Notes: a model not told the origin generated them from the letters alone. DNA of 64,000 nucleotides from Bacillota bacterium (GCA_023460955.1 JAEWOH010000025.1:37953-101952), one strand, 5' to 3'. Shown: positions 28,383 to 38,426, numbered from the stretch's first letter. Made by a program: numbers and translations.

Positions 28383-29612
28383 CTATGCTCGCTTACTGAA
28401 CTTTATATCAAACCAAACTGCAAGTAAAAGTATTAGGCCTTTAACTATATACTGTGCTGCTACATCGGCATTCATTAAACTCATTCCGTTATCAAGGCTT
28501 CCCATAACAAGAGCACCTATTATACAACCAGCAATGGTCCCTGCACCGCCCAGTGTACTGGTTCCACCTATAACTGCCGAAGCAATGGCATCCAGTTCCA
28601 TGTTGGTTCCGGCCGAGCCTGTAGCAGCGTTTAATCTTGCAGTATAAACAATACCTGCGATTGTGGAGAGGAGGCCCATCAAGGCAAAAATCCCAAGATT
28701 CACCTTGTTTATATTAATACCGGAAAGTCTGGCTGCTTCCTTGTTTCCCCCAATAGCATATACATGACGCCCAAAAGTTGATTTTTCTGCAATTATAGTA
28801 AATATTACTATTATCGCAATTAAGAGTAATATGGCGTAAGGAATTCCCATATAACTGGCCATAATTCCTATAAATAATGCTATTATCCCTGAAAATAGTA
28901 CCATTTTAGCTATCTGAAGAGACATAGGGAGAACATCAAAGCCGTACTTTATTCTGGATTTTCTTTTTTTGATTTCAAACACGAGATAACAGATAATAAA
29001 AAACACGCCTACAAGAGTACTTGTATCACTAAAAGGCAAATCAGCATCTATAGTCGGTATATAGCCCTGCCCGATAGCTTTAAATGCATCGTTCATTGGG
29101 GCAATGGAATTACCACCGGTTATTGCGATAACTCCTCCTCTGAAGGCAAGAAGACCTGCCAAAGTTACGATAAAGGCCGGGACCTTACCATAAGCAATCC
29201 AGAAGCCTTGAAAGAAGCCAAGCGCTAAGCCGATTGCAACTGTTATGGCTATGGTTTCAATTGTGCCCATGCCTCCCTTAACCATCAACTGGGCGGATAT
29301 TGCACCGGTTAGACCCACGAAGGAACCCACTGAAAGGTCAATATGACCGGCAACCATAACAAGAACCATACCACAGGCTGCAATAGCAGTTGCTGCGCAC
29401 TGTAGGAACAGGTTGGACAGGTTTCTGGCGGATATAAATATACCGTCGGTAACTATTGTGAAAAAAGCCCAGATTAGAAGCAGTGCCAATATCATTGTGT
29501 ATTGGCGGACATTTCCTTTGAGTGTTTCCATTAATATTTGATAAATTGATTTTGTATTGCCCAACGCTGCTTGATTCTCTTTTGCAAGGGCATTCAATTC
29601 CGCATTTCCCAT
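28383..29612 (-). CDS. xylH: Sugar ABC transporter permease (XylH/MglC type)
   Basis: A 409-residue permease of the ribose/xylose/galactose (CUT2) class with about ten helices and the conserved stretch VAGHIDLSVGSFVGLTG, then GGNKEAARLSGIN near the C-terminal third. Its length, over 380 residues with an insertion in the middle, fits XylH/GguB better than RbsC. An ATG at 29624 is in frame, but GGAGG at 29618-29622 points to the ATG at 29612. It is the last gene of the operon; the exact sugar is uncertain. Confidence 0.88.
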   Translation of the reverse strand: MGNAELNALAKENQAALGNTKSIYQILMETLKGNVRQYTMILALLLIWAFFTIVTDGIFISARNLSNLFLQCAATAIAACGMVLVMVAGHIDLSVGSFVGLTGAISAQLMVKGGMGTIETIAITVAIGLALGFFQGFWIAYGKVPAFIVTLAGLLAFRGGVIAITGGNSIAPMNDAFKAIGQGYIPTIDADLPFSDTSTLVGVFFIICYLVFEIKKRKSRIKYGFDVLPMSLQIAKMVLFSGIIALFIGIMASYMGIPYAILLLIAIIVIFTIIAEKSTFGRHVYAIGGNKEAARLSGININKVNLGIFALMGLLSTIAGIVYTARLNAATGSAGTNMELDAIASAVIGGTSTLGGAGTIAGCIIGALVMGSLDNGMSLMNADVAAQYIVKGLILLLAVWFDIKFSKRA

Positions 29613-29642
29613 AATAACCTCCATTTATCCCTATATTTAATG

Positions 29643-31163
29643 CTACATTCCTCCCGTAGCATAAGTCAGTATGTTTTCCTGAGTAGCGTCTTCCCAGTTG
29701 AATTCTTTTGTGAGACAGCCCTCATGCATAACAAGGATTCTGTCGCTCATTCCGAGAATTTCAGGTAATTCAGAGGATATCATAACAATACATACACCCT
29801 CGTCAATTAATTTGTTCATTATGTTATATATTTCAAACTTGGCTCCCACATCAATACCTCTGGTAGGCTCATCCATAATAAGAACTTTTGGTCTGGTCAT
29901 GAGCCACTTTGCAAGAACCACTTTTTGCTGATTTCCCCCGCTCAGATTTGAAGCCTTCTGTTCAATACTCGGAGTTTTAATTCTCAAATCTTCAACATAT
30001 TTATTTGTATTCTTAATAACCTCGTTACCGTTTATTAGTGAAAAGCTAGACAGGGCGTCCAAACTGGGTAGAGTAACATTATTTTTTATGTCCATACCAA
30101 GTACAAGGCCATATCGCTTTCTATCCTCTGATACGTAACTAATACCTGATTCAATTGCTTGTTTGGGATTCTTTATGGAGACTTTATTGCCATGGAGATA
30201 CAATTCACCACTTACATTTGCACCGTAAGCTCCGAAAATACTCATTACAAGTTCAGTTCTTCCAGCACCCATCAATCCGGCAATTCCAAGTATTTCACCG
30301 CTGCGGACAACAAAACTGGCATTGTCGATCACCTTTAACTGCGGCAGATCTGGATTATAAACGTTCCAGTCCTTTACCTCCAATACGACATCACCAGGAA
30401 TGTGCTGCTTTCTTGGGAAACGCTGGGTTAGTTCGCGACCAACCATTTTTGAGATGACAATATTTTCGGTTATGTCTGCAACAGGCTCAGTTCCGACGGT
30501 TTTTCCATCACGAAGAATAGTTATACTATCAGCTATTTCAAATACCTCATTTAGTTTGTGTGAAATATATATACATGTTACACCCTTGGATTTAAGCTCC
30601 TTAAGTATTTGTAACAGATTTTCCGTCTCCGACTCTGTAAGGGCTGCCGAGGGTTCATCCAGAATAAGAATTTCAGCCTTTTTGGCTATGGCCTTTGCTA
30701 TTTCCACCAGCTGCTGTTGACCGATTCCCAGATTCAGCACCTTTGTGTTAGGATTTATATCAAGGCGGACTTCCTTCAGAACCTTTTGGCTTTCGGCATA
30801 GGATTCATCCCAATTTATTAATCCACTTTTTTTGACCTTTTCATTTCCGAGGAAAATATTTTCGCAAACACTCATTTGCTTAACAAGTGCCAGCTCCTGA
30901 TATATAATTGCTATTCCTGCATTTTCGCTGTCCTTTATACCGGAATAGCTTTGTGTTTGTCCCTTCAGGATTATATCACCTGAGTAGGTGCCAGAGGGGT
31001 ACACTCCGCTAAGAACCTTCATGAGAGTAGATTTTCCAGCTCCGTTTTCACCGCATAGAGCATGAATTTCTCCTTTTTTAACCTTAAATGTTACATTATC
31101 CAGTGCCTTTACCCCCGGGAACTCCTTTGTGATGTTCTTCATTTCCAATATATAATCGCTCAT
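29643..31163 (-). CDS. xylG: Sugar ABC transporter ATPase (XylG/MglA type)
   Basis: A 506-residue ATPase with two nucleotide-binding domains fused in tandem, as in all CUT2 transporters. The first half carries Walker A GENGAGKST and DEPSAAL; the second carries LSGGNQQKVVLAKWL and MDEPTRGID. It lies between the binding protein (191 bases upstream) and the permease (30 bases downstream). Its ribosome site is weak (no clear GGAGG), which may lower its yield relative to the binding protein. Confidence 0.92.
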   Translation of the reverse strand: MSDYILEMKNITKEFPGVKALDNVTFKVKKGEIHALCGENGAGKSTLMKVLSGVYPSGTYSGDIILKGQTQSYSGIKDSENAGIAIIYQELALVKQMSVCENIFLGNEKVKKSGLINWDESYAESQKVLKEVRLDINPNTKVLNLGIGQQQLVEIAKAIAKKAEILILDEPSAALTESETENLLQILKELKSKGVTCIYISHKLNEVFEIADSITILRDGKTVGTEPVADITENIVISKMVGRELTQRFPRKQHIPGDVVLEVKDWNVYNPDLPQLKVIDNASFVVRSGEILGIAGLMGAGRTELVMSIFGAYGANVSGELYLHGNKVSIKNPKQAIESGISYVSEDRKRYGLVLGMDIKNNVTLPSLDALSSFSLINGNEVIKNTNKYVEDLRIKTPSIEQKASNLSGGNQQKVVLAKWLMTRPKVLIMDEPTRGIDVGAKFEIYNIMNKLIDEGVCIVMISSELPEILGMSDRILVMHEGCLTKEFNWEDATQENILTYATGGM

Positions 31164-31179
31164 AACTATGCCATGCCTA

Positions 31180-31333
31180 ACATTCCTCTTAAGACATCAT
31201 AAAAGGAATGTGATAGACCCGGTTACCTCCTTGCCTGATTTATTTTAATCCTTAAACCTTTTATCCAGTAGGGGGATTTCACATTCATGTCTTTAAAGTG
31301 TTTAAGGGGGAATAACATAAATGCCATTCCCCC
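31180..31333 (-). other. Two stem-loops between binding protein and ATPase genes
   Basis: A perfect 8-bp stem GGGGGAAT/ATTCCCCC (31306-31313 with 31326-31333) lies just after the binding-protein stop. A second, ACATTCCT/AGGAATGT (31180-31187 with 31204-31211), lies just before the ATPase start. No T-run follows the first, so it is more likely an mRNA 3'-end stabiliser than a terminator. This fits the usual excess of binding protein. Confidence 0.5.
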
Positions 31334-31354
31334 ATATAAATTAAAGTATTTGAT

Positions 31355-32386
31355 CTATTTAGCGTAGACGTCTTCTTTCTTGAGGTAACCGCTGTCTATA
31401 AGCATCTTGTCGATATTACTCTTATCAACTGCTTCCGGTACCAGCAGAATCGAAGGAACATCCATTTTATCGTTATTTACCTTTTGATCTGCTCCGGGAT
31501 CTTCACCTTTAGCAAGCTTAATAGCTGCTTCTATAGCGGCTTCGCCAAGCTTTCTGGTATCCTTGAATACTGTCATACCCTGTGTACCTTCAACTATTCT
31601 CTTTGCAGCTGAGAGTTCGGCATCCTGTCCTGTTATTGGCACTTTACCTGCGAGACCCTGAGCAGCCAAAGCCTGTATACATCCGCCTGCGGTTCCGTCA
31701 TTAGGAGCAAGGACACCCTGAATGTTATTGTTGTTAGCGGTTAATGCATTTTCCATTATTTTCAGTGCGTTATCAGGCTTCCAGTCAACAACCGGCTGTT
31801 CCATAACAACCTTGTAGTCTCCGCTGTCTATCTTTGGCTGCAAGTACTTCGCTGCACCCTGTTTAAACAGTTTTGCATTGTTATCTACAGGAGAACCGGA
31901 CAACCATACTATGTTACCTTTAGGTAGATTATCAGTTAACCATTTACCTTGAAGTTCACCAACTTTTACATTATCGAAGGATAAATAAATATCAACATCC
32001 GTACCCATTACAAGTCTGTCATAGGATATTACCTTTATACCTGCCTTGTGAGCCTTGTCAACAGTTGAAGCTGCTGCCTTTGCATCATGAGGAGCAAGAA
32101 TAAGCACATCTATACCTTGAGAAATCAGATTTTCAACCTGTGCGTCCTGCTTGGCTGCGTCCATGTTCGCTATCTGAACTGCAATATCAATTCCTGCTTT
32201 CTTACAAGCTGCTTCCATAGTCTCTTTGTCACGAACCCATCTTTCCTCCTGCTGGGTAGGAAGAGAAAGGCCTATTTTGATTTTGCCATCAGAAGCCCCC
32301 GACTTTTTGTCGCCGCAGCCTACGAAAAGCGAGATTGACATGATACCTGCTAAAGCCATAGCAGCTATACGTACCGATTTTTTCAT
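31355..32386 (-). CDS. xylF: Sugar ABC transporter substrate-binding lipoprotein (XylF type)
   Basis: A 343-residue periplasmic-binding-protein-like lipoprotein, first gene of the transporter operon. The signal peptide ends in LFVGC and is followed by a charged linker. The fold is the type I (ribose/xylose) class: the N-lobe has KIGLSLPTQQEERWVRDKE and the C-lobe GQDAELSAAKRIVEGTQGMT, both close to D-xylose-binding proteins. The true start is ATG 32386, with CGGGAGG about 7 bases upstream; an upstream in-frame TTG is not needed. Xylose is the most likely ligand. Confidence 0.88.
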   Translation of the reverse strand: MKKSVRIAAMALAGIMSISLFVGCGDKKSGASDGKIKIGLSLPTQQEERWVRDKETMEAACKKAGIDIAVQIANMDAAKQDAQVENLISQGIDVLILAPHDAKAAASTVDKAHKAGIKVISYDRLVMGTDVDIYLSFDNVKVGELQGKWLTDNLPKGNIVWLSGSPVDNNAKLFKQGAAKYLQPKIDSGDYKVVMEQPVVDWKPDNALKIMENALTANNNNIQGVLAPNDGTAGGCIQALAAQGLAGKVPITGQDAELSAAKRIVEGTQGMTVFKDTRKLGEAAIEAAIKLAKGEDPGADQKVNNDKMDVPSILLVPEAVDKSNIDKMLIDSGYLKKEDVYAK

Positions 32387-32677
32387 ATACAATCCTCCCG
32401 TTATGTAAATTATTCTTATGCGACGCTGTTGACACAGCAGGCCGCACTTACATTAAAAGGATATAACAGCACGTTATTAAAGTCGCTAGAGAGAATTGCC
32501 AAGGTCTTACTATATTTGTTATGATTGGAGAATTAATAAAGAAGAATAGCATTTTATTGATGTTAAAATAAGTAAGATGTGAACGGTGAAAAAAATAATG
32601 CGCTGTACTAAACTTAAGATTAAGCAATACAAAGGGGTTTACAAGGTAGTCCCCGTTGGATAGACTCAAGTGAAAAA

Positions 32678-32968
32678 ATGGCTTTAATTTCAAAAATGTG
32701 TATGGAAAATGGTAATACAATACGATTTCTGTATCGAGAAAAGGCTGACAGAGAACAAGATAGTGGATGGAGAATGTTCACTGGGCTTGAAAGTGATGAA
32801 TATAACAATGATCCAAGTAATATTCGAATTGTTAATGTAGGCTACTTATTAGACAAAGACACTACTTTACTTGAGCCACTTCAGGGTGGTTTTGGTTCAG
32901 TATATGAAAGAGACGAAAAGAATAAGCCATGGAGAAAGGTAGAGAATTGGAATCCACCTGAAGAATAG
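32678..32968 (+). CDS. DUF2185 (immunity-protein-like) gene, possibly truncated
   Basis: A 96-residue acidic protein matching the DUF2185 family, seen in polymorphic-toxin immunity proteins and stand-alone genes. Key stretches are FLYREKADREQDSGWRMF and SVYERDEKNKPW. It is on the plus strand between two minus-strand sugar operons. There is no Shine-Dalgarno site before ATG 32678. The frame stays open for 19 more codons upstream (from about 32621) without an ATG, and that part reads like protein (SPRWIDSSEK). The 5' end may therefore be lost or the gene decayed. No toxin gene is nearby. Confidence 0.6.
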   Translation: MALISKMCMENGNTIRFLYREKADREQDSGWRMFTGLESDEYNNDPSNIRIVNVGYLLDKDTTLLEPLQGGFGSVYERDEKNKPWRKVENWNPPEE

Positions 32969-33171
32969 CAAGTACTTCTGAAAAATGTAAACGTAACAAA
33001 TCCATATTGCACGTAATACTTACTTTCGGCTCCAGGCTGTCGTGTCCGGCATTGTGCAAACCCAAGTTAACTGAAGGTAGAACAAAAACAAAAAATTTGT
33101 TAACCCCTCATTTAATTCTTAAGCACTTTAGCCCAGTAATCTTGAGCTACTAACTACTGACTACTGGCTAT

Positions 33172-34239
33172 TCACTTCCTCGGCCATTGGCTCTTGGGTA
33201 CATTCAAATAAACCTCTTCAAGCCTGTGGAAGCCGTCATCAATTACTGTATTTACAAGGTTATCCTTGGTAACAACTATTGGATCAACTTTAGCATAGGG
33301 AATATCATTTTCGCCGTCACTGATGAATGTGTTGCACGCATAGTAATTATTTTTAAGCAAGCCCAGAGCAACATCTACCGCTTTTTCAGCTAATTGGTCT
33401 ATAGGCTTGTATACCGTCATCATTTGCGTGCCCTCTGCCACACGCTGGCAGCCGGAAATGTCGGCGTCATGGCCTGCCACCAGCACTTTCCCTGCCAGCT
33501 GCTGCTCGGATAAAGCCTCAATGGCAGCGCCTGCAAGACTGTCGTTGGCTGCCAGTACGGCATCTACTTTTTTACCACTCTGAAGTACCTTTTCAACACA
33601 TTTGAAAGCATCCTCCGGACGCCAGTCATTTGCCCATATTTCATCTACAATGTTTATTGAATTGTCGTAAATATATTTATTTAGAATATTTTTATATCCT
33701 TTGTTATACATATAGCTATTGTAATCGGTTTTAGCGCCATTAATCACAATATAGTTTCCGCTTGGAACCTTGGAAACCATAAGGGAGGCCATATATTCAC
33801 CAACCTTTATATTATCAAAGGAGACATAAAAATCAGCATTGGCATTCCTGATGAGACGGTCATAGCAAATAACCTTGACGCCCTTTTTTTTAGCCAGCTC
33901 CACAGCCTCTGCCGACCTCTCGGAATCCTGGGGAACGATTAAAAGAATGTCAATGTTTTGTTCCAACAGGTATTTTACCTGTTTGATCTGGTCTTCCGTA
34001 CTGTTATTTGCATTCTGAACAATAACATCTGCACCTTTAGTTTTGGCTTTTGCCACAAGGAACTCCATATCCCTCTGCCAGCGTTCCTCCTGAAGAGTAG
34101 CCATGGAAAAGCCAATGGTTATTTTACCGTTCTTAACTACGGGCTTACCTTTATCTGTTGAAGAACAGCCGACCGATAGAACTATGAATATTAATAAGGC
34201 CGAACCAAGCATAAAAGCTCTAATACCAAAATTCTTCAT
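33172..34239 (-). CDS. Second sugar-binding lipoprotein, in the sensor operon
   Basis: A 355-residue type I sugar-binding lipoprotein (lipobox LSVGC near residue 25) related to the XylF-type protein downstream: both share a QEERWxRD segment, an NIKVGE segment and a C-lobe GxDAxxSxxxRxxEGTQxMTV segment. It overlaps the response-regulator stop by one base (TAATG), so it is the last gene of the sensor operon. It may feed the adjacent transporter with a second sugar, or deliver ligand to the sensor. A 203-base gene-free gap separates it from the DUF2185 gene. Confidence 0.88.
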   Translation of the reverse strand: MKNFGIRAFMLGSALLIFIVLSVGCSSTDKGKPVVKNGKITIGFSMATLQEERWQRDMEFLVAKAKTKGADVIVQNANNSTEDQIKQVKYLLEQNIDILLIVPQDSERSAEAVELAKKKGVKVICYDRLIRNANADFYVSFDNIKVGEYMASLMVSKVPSGNYIVINGAKTDYNSYMYNKGYKNILNKYIYDNSINIVDEIWANDWRPEDAFKCVEKVLQSGKKVDAVLAANDSLAGAAIEALSEQQLAGKVLVAGHDADISGCQRVAEGTQMMTVYKPIDQLAEKAVDVALGLLKNNYYACNTFISDGENDIPYAKVDPIVVTKDNLVNTVIDDGFHRLEEVYLNVPKSQWPRK

Positions 34240-35861
34240 TAAGAAACACCATCCTTGCTAATATGTAGAATACTGTCCCTGTATTCGGTCGGCGTAACGC
34301 CAACTGCCTTCTTAAAGATCCTGCTGAAATAGTTTGGATCGCCATAACCTATTTCATAACATATTTCCTTAACGCTCAAAAGACTGTTTTTCATTATTTC
34401 CTTGGCAGTATTAATTCTAAGATTTGTAACATAGTCGATAAAATTTTCGCCCATCTCATTTTTAAAGAGCTTACAGAAATAAATAGGGCTTATATTTACT
34501 TCCTTTGAAACCTCTTCAAGAGTAATGTCTTTTCTATAGTTGTCCTTAATATAATCCAAGGCTTTCACTATAAGTGAATTAGTCTTCTTTTCCCTTGCTT
34601 CCCTTATACATTTTGTTATGAAATCAATTCTTTCAAGACACCAGTGTTTAAGCTCCGGGAGACTATCCAGGGTCTGAAGTTCGGATAAGAGATCAATACT
34701 TGAGGTGTTCCGGGGAATATTATAATCATAGGCGAGTCGTGATAAAAGGATCATTATTTCTATAAGTTTTGCTCTGACTTTATTTATAGACTCATAGTAT
34801 TCTATTGTCAGCCACTCGAATATATGACAAAACGCCATAGTGCACTCCTCGCTCTCGCCCAGGGCAGCCTTCTCCAGAAGGAGTTTCTCTCTGGCTACAG
34901 GATACTTTTCAACTTGAAGGCCCTTCTCAGTTGGGATATCCATTATGTGAAGAATGCCATTTCCGTCCAGATAGCGGATAGCTCTCAGGGATTCCTCATA
35001 AGAGAGACATACATTTTCAAAGCCGCGGTAACAGCAGCCCATCCCAATATAAAAATCTGCATCAACCTTCTGAGAAATCTGGTTATAGGTATATTCTGCT
35101 ATACTTAAGGCAGCAAGCCTTCCGGAGTATTCGTCGGTATCAGCCCAGGTGGGAATATATACAATTATCCTGTTAAGAATTGCAGGTCCTATAAAACATC
35201 TGCACCTGCTCTTTAATATGTCTTTCAGGTAGGGGTAAAAGGACTGGCTTTTAATGCTAAGACCTATACGGTTAACCATGCGTCCGCTGTCTTTGGACTG
35301 GGCGAACTCTATGGTCATTATGTAGCCCCCGTTTTCTTCAATTTCAAAAATGTTCCGGTAATTTTCCAGTTCAATTGAATTTTCATCCAGGAATAGCATT
35401 GAATAGATAAACCCGTTCTCCAAAACAGGCAATATGTTTTCCAGTTTTTCTTTAAAATCAAGCTCTTTTTTTCTTTTAAGGCGTTCATTTTCAATTACTT
35501 CAATACTTTTTTGGAGGGTAGAAATAATTTTTTCTCGGTTTACAGGCTTCAATAAGTAATCTGTAACACCCAACGTTAAAGCATCCTTAGCAAAATCAAA
35601 CTGGTCAAATGCCGTCAATATGATAAATACGCAGTCCCGGAGCTTGTACTGCAGTTCACGAATTGCCTCAATGCCGTTAATACCAGGCATATTGATATCC
35701 ATAAAAACGATATCAGGAATGAATCGTTCGGCCTTCTCTATAGCATCTCTGCCTGAACGGGCAGACTCTATAGTAAATAATCCTGAAAAACTTTTATTAA
35801 CAATAAAGGAAAGAGAATCTATAACGATCTGTTCATCATCCGCAATCAACAATTTATACAT
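34239..35861 (-). CDS. YesN-type response regulator (receiver + AraC HTH)
   Basis: A 540-residue regulator. The receiver domain has the acidic pocket ADDE, phospho-acceptor D55 (VFMDINMPG) and a conserved lysine in YLLKPVN. A middle region of about 280 residues follows, then a C-terminal AraC-type double helix-turn-helix (ITLEEVSKEVNISPIYFCKLF and the VTPTEYR end). An in-frame GTG at 35867 exists, but AAGGAG at 35869-35874 fits the ATG at 35861. It overlaps the kinase gene by 8 bases. Its likely target is the sugar transporter operon. Confidence 0.93.
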   Translation of the reverse strand: MYKLLIADDEQIVIDSLSFIVNKSFSGLFTIESARSGRDAIEKAERFIPDIVFMDINMPGINGIEAIRELQYKLRDCVFIILTAFDQFDFAKDALTLGVTDYLLKPVNREKIISTLQKSIEVIENERLKRKKELDFKEKLENILPVLENGFIYSMLFLDENSIELENYRNIFEIEENGGYIMTIEFAQSKDSGRMVNRIGLSIKSQSFYPYLKDILKSRCRCFIGPAILNRIIVYIPTWADTDEYSGRLAALSIAEYTYNQISQKVDADFYIGMGCCYRGFENVCLSYEESLRAIRYLDGNGILHIMDIPTEKGLQVEKYPVAREKLLLEKAALGESEECTMAFCHIFEWLTIEYYESINKVRAKLIEIMILLSRLAYDYNIPRNTSSIDLLSELQTLDSLPELKHWCLERIDFITKCIREAREKKTNSLIVKALDYIKDNYRKDITLEEVSKEVNISPIYFCKLFKNEMGENFIDYVTNLRINTAKEIMKNSLLSVKEICYEIGYGDPNYFSRIFKKAVGVTPTEYRDSILHISKDGVS

Positions 35862-37383
35862 ACACACTCTCCTTAATACCCGCAGGAAGTTTAATCCGGA
35901 CTGAGGTACCCTTACCCGGCTGGCTTTCTATGCTTACAATATTGCCTTGTCCGTAAAATATATTAAGTCTGCCGATCACATTTCCCATGCCGATACCGGT
36001 AGTATGACCTTTTTTTGCATCGGTGCCTCCGGAGCGAATAACCGGTTCATCTTTTCCCATCAGCTGGTCCACTTTATTCTGGTCCATTCCTTTTCCATTG
36101 TCTGACACTGTTATCTCAACAGTAGAGTCACTACTTTTAACAGACAAGGTAATAATTCCTCCTGACTCCATATCACCTATTCCGTGAATGAATGCATTTT
36201 CAACTATCGGCTGAAGTATCATGCACGGCATTTCAACTTGAAGGTTATCGGTCTGGATATCTTGAGTAAACTCTATTCTATCAGTAAAACGAGTCTTTAA
36301 AATATATATGTATGTACCTATATTATCTATTTCCTCACTTAAAGTCACTGCTCTGTCTAGCTTTTTTAGATTATACCGGAACAGGTTTGCCACATTTTCT
36401 ATAAAGTAGCAGGTTTTATCCGCATCCTCCATCATTGCAATCTGAGCACCGGTGTTAAGAGTATTAAAAATGAAGTGCGGATTGATTTGTGACTGCAGAG
36501 CCTGAAGTTCGGCTTCTTTTAGATGCGTCTTCATAGCAAGGTTCTGCAGCTCCTGTTCTTTTAGCTTGTTTTGTAAAAATGCCCTTTCCTGCAGAGTGTC
36601 AATGTGTTCCCTGATACTGAAGGCCATTTTATTAAAAGCACTGGCCATCACGCTTATTTCATCCTCTGTATCAAATTCTACCTGAGGTACATTGAAATTT
36701 CCTCTTGAAATTTCGTCTGCGGCTTGGGATAAAGTAATAATGGGCTTTGTAGTTTTGTAGGTAATAAGCATTATAAATACAAGATTAAAGAGAATAACTC
36801 CCAAAATTATTGCAATATTTATCATTTGGACAATATCTATTCTCCCGGCAACGATGTGATATTTCTGGGTATTTTCCTTTAGAAGCTCATTATTCAGTTT
36901 GTTTATATACATGTCTATGTAGCCGAAAACACGGTTAGCATCATTATAATATGATGTATATCTTATAATATCGCGGGCACGTTTAGCCTGTAGAGCGTTA
37001 TCGGTTATCTCGAGATAATTGTCTATCATGTTTGCAATATCCCGCTGGAGCAGTCCGTTAGCACTGTAGTCGGCCTCAGTAGCAAATTTATAGGATAGCT
37101 GCTGTAATTTATTTTTAGATCCCATAAAATTTCTAAAGCTGTCTGAATGTTTTGTATCCAGATAACTTTCAAGGTTTTGCTGAACATCGGTTACTGTATC
37201 TTGAAGCTCATTTAGGGAAATATTGCTTATAAATAGGGAGTCCATCTGATTCATCAGCATCTTAGCATTATAGTAAGTGTAAAAGCTGGCTGCAGCCATA
37301 AGAATTGTTGTTATCATGAAATAGAGAATCAGCTTTTTGCGTATTCTGTTTTTTTTAAGAAATCTACTGATTATTTCTATCAT
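35854..37383 (-). CDS. LytS/YesM-type sensor histidine kinase
   Basis: A 509-residue membrane kinase. Helices at about 18-38 and 187-209 bracket an extracytoplasmic region of about 150 residues that is mainly helical. A HAMP domain (about 210-262) leads to the His_kinase motif QINPHFIFNTLN, with phospho-acceptor H303. The ATPase domain contains VENAFIHGIG and GIGMGNVIGRL. It is translated with the response regulator (8-base overlap). The external domain is not a sugar-binding fold, so it probably reads the membrane-anchored binding protein encoded just upstream. Confidence 0.93.
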   Translation of the reverse strand: MIEIISRFLKKNRIRKKLILYFMITTILMAAASFYTYYNAKMLMNQMDSLFISNISLNELQDTVTDVQQNLESYLDTKHSDSFRNFMGSKNKLQQLSYKFATEADYSANGLLQRDIANMIDNYLEITDNALQAKRARDIIRYTSYYNDANRVFGYIDMYINKLNNELLKENTQKYHIVAGRIDIVQMINIAIILGVILFNLVFIMLITYKTTKPIITLSQAADEISRGNFNVPQVEFDTEDEISVMASAFNKMAFSIREHIDTLQERAFLQNKLKEQELQNLAMKTHLKEAELQALQSQINPHFIFNTLNTGAQIAMMEDADKTCYFIENVANLFRYNLKKLDRAVTLSEEIDNIGTYIYILKTRFTDRIEFTQDIQTDNLQVEMPCMILQPIVENAFIHGIGDMESGGIITLSVKSSDSTVEITVSDNGKGMDQNKVDQLMGKDEPVIRSGGTDAKKGHTTGIGMGNVIGRLNIFYGQGNIVSIESQPGKGTSVRIKLPAGIKESVYV

Positions 37384-37409
37384 ATAATTATCCTTGATAA
37401 AATATTGAT

Positions 37410-38426
37410 TTATTTACCGGTTTCATCTATTGAGAGAGTAGATACATTCTCCTTGGTAACGGCATATACTTCTGTCCCAATATAAGCTGAGGTACTCTTT
37501 TTAGTTTTTAATTCAACTAGAGCCTTTATTGCTTTATAGCCCATATCGTCGGGATTGCTGACAACGCTGCCGTATATTACCCCTTTTTCAATATATCTGA
37601 GAATTTCTTGGTAACTTCCATAGCCTATCACCTTAATCTGACCAACCTTATTCAGGTCAACCACCATCTGAGTTACTCCGATGGTATCTCTTGGGTTTGT
37701 ACAAAAAATAGTGTTTATTTTCGGGTTATTGGTTATAAGCTCATTCGCTATTTCACCTGCGCTGAAGATTCCCATTCCGGAAATACGAACTGCTTCAATT
37801 TCCATACTTCCGCGGTAGGCTTTAACAGCCTCCTTGAAACCGGTTACTCTAAGGTTTTGTGAAACGTCGCCTGCCTCAGGGTTAAACCCGTTCAGTATAA
37901 TTGCCACTTTGGCATACCCGTTGGTGGCCTTTGCCGCAAGGTTACCCCCAACAGTACCGACTTCATAGTTATTATTTCCTATATAGGCAAACCGCTCACT
38001 GTTCTTGGCATCACTTTCAATGGTGACAACCGGAATGTTACTTTTTATAGCTTCGTTTATCACAGGTGTAAACATGGCTTCATCCGGTACATGGGTTGCA
38101 ATTCCGTCTACTTTTGATGCTAAGGCTATATCGAGATACTGCAGTTCTTCTTCAGGGTTTATAAACCTGGGGCTGTTAAATTCGACTGCAACATTGAATT
38201 CCTTAGCAGCTTTAAAGGCTCCCTTTTTCACATCATTCCAAAAGGGGTCATATGAGCTGGGAGCAATAACTGCAAAATGGTAATCAGGTTTCTCTACACT
38301 TTGGGCAAATTTGTCATCAAGGTGAGTGGCTTCTTCATCGAAGGGATATAAAAAAATAGTTGCTGTAATGATAATAAGAACGAAGAGTAAAGAAATAAGT
38401 AAGATAACAAACTTTTTCTTTTTCAT
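37410..38426 (-). CDS. Membrane-anchored sugar-binding sensor protein (XylFII-like)
   Basis: A 338-residue type I sugar-binding protein with an uncleaved-looking N-terminal helix (residues 6-28, IITATIFLY end) and no lipobox cysteine, so it stays tethered by a transmembrane segment. The binding fold begins HFAVIAPSSYDPFWNDV. It is the first gene of a four-gene operon: binding protein, kinase, regulator, lipoprotein. The arrangement matches the XylFII-LytS sensor described in Clostridium beijerinckii. Ligand identity is not shown by sequence. AGAGG precedes the ATG. Confidence 0.85.
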   Translation of the reverse strand: MKKKKFVILLISLLFVLIIITATIFLYPFDEEATHLDDKFAQSVEKPDYHFAVIAPSSYDPFWNDVKKGAFKAAKEFNVAVEFNSPRFINPEEELQYLDIALASKVDGIATHVPDEAMFTPVINEAIKSNIPVVTIESDAKNSERFAYIGNNNYEVGTVGGNLAAKATNGYAKVAIILNGFNPEAGDVSQNLRVTGFKEAVKAYRGSMEIEAVRISGMGIFSAGEIANELITNNPKINTIFCTNPRDTIGVTQMVVDLNKVGQIKVIGYGSYQEILRYIEKGVIYGSVVSNPDDMGYKAIKALVELKTKKSTSAYIGTEVYAVTKENVSTLSIDETGK

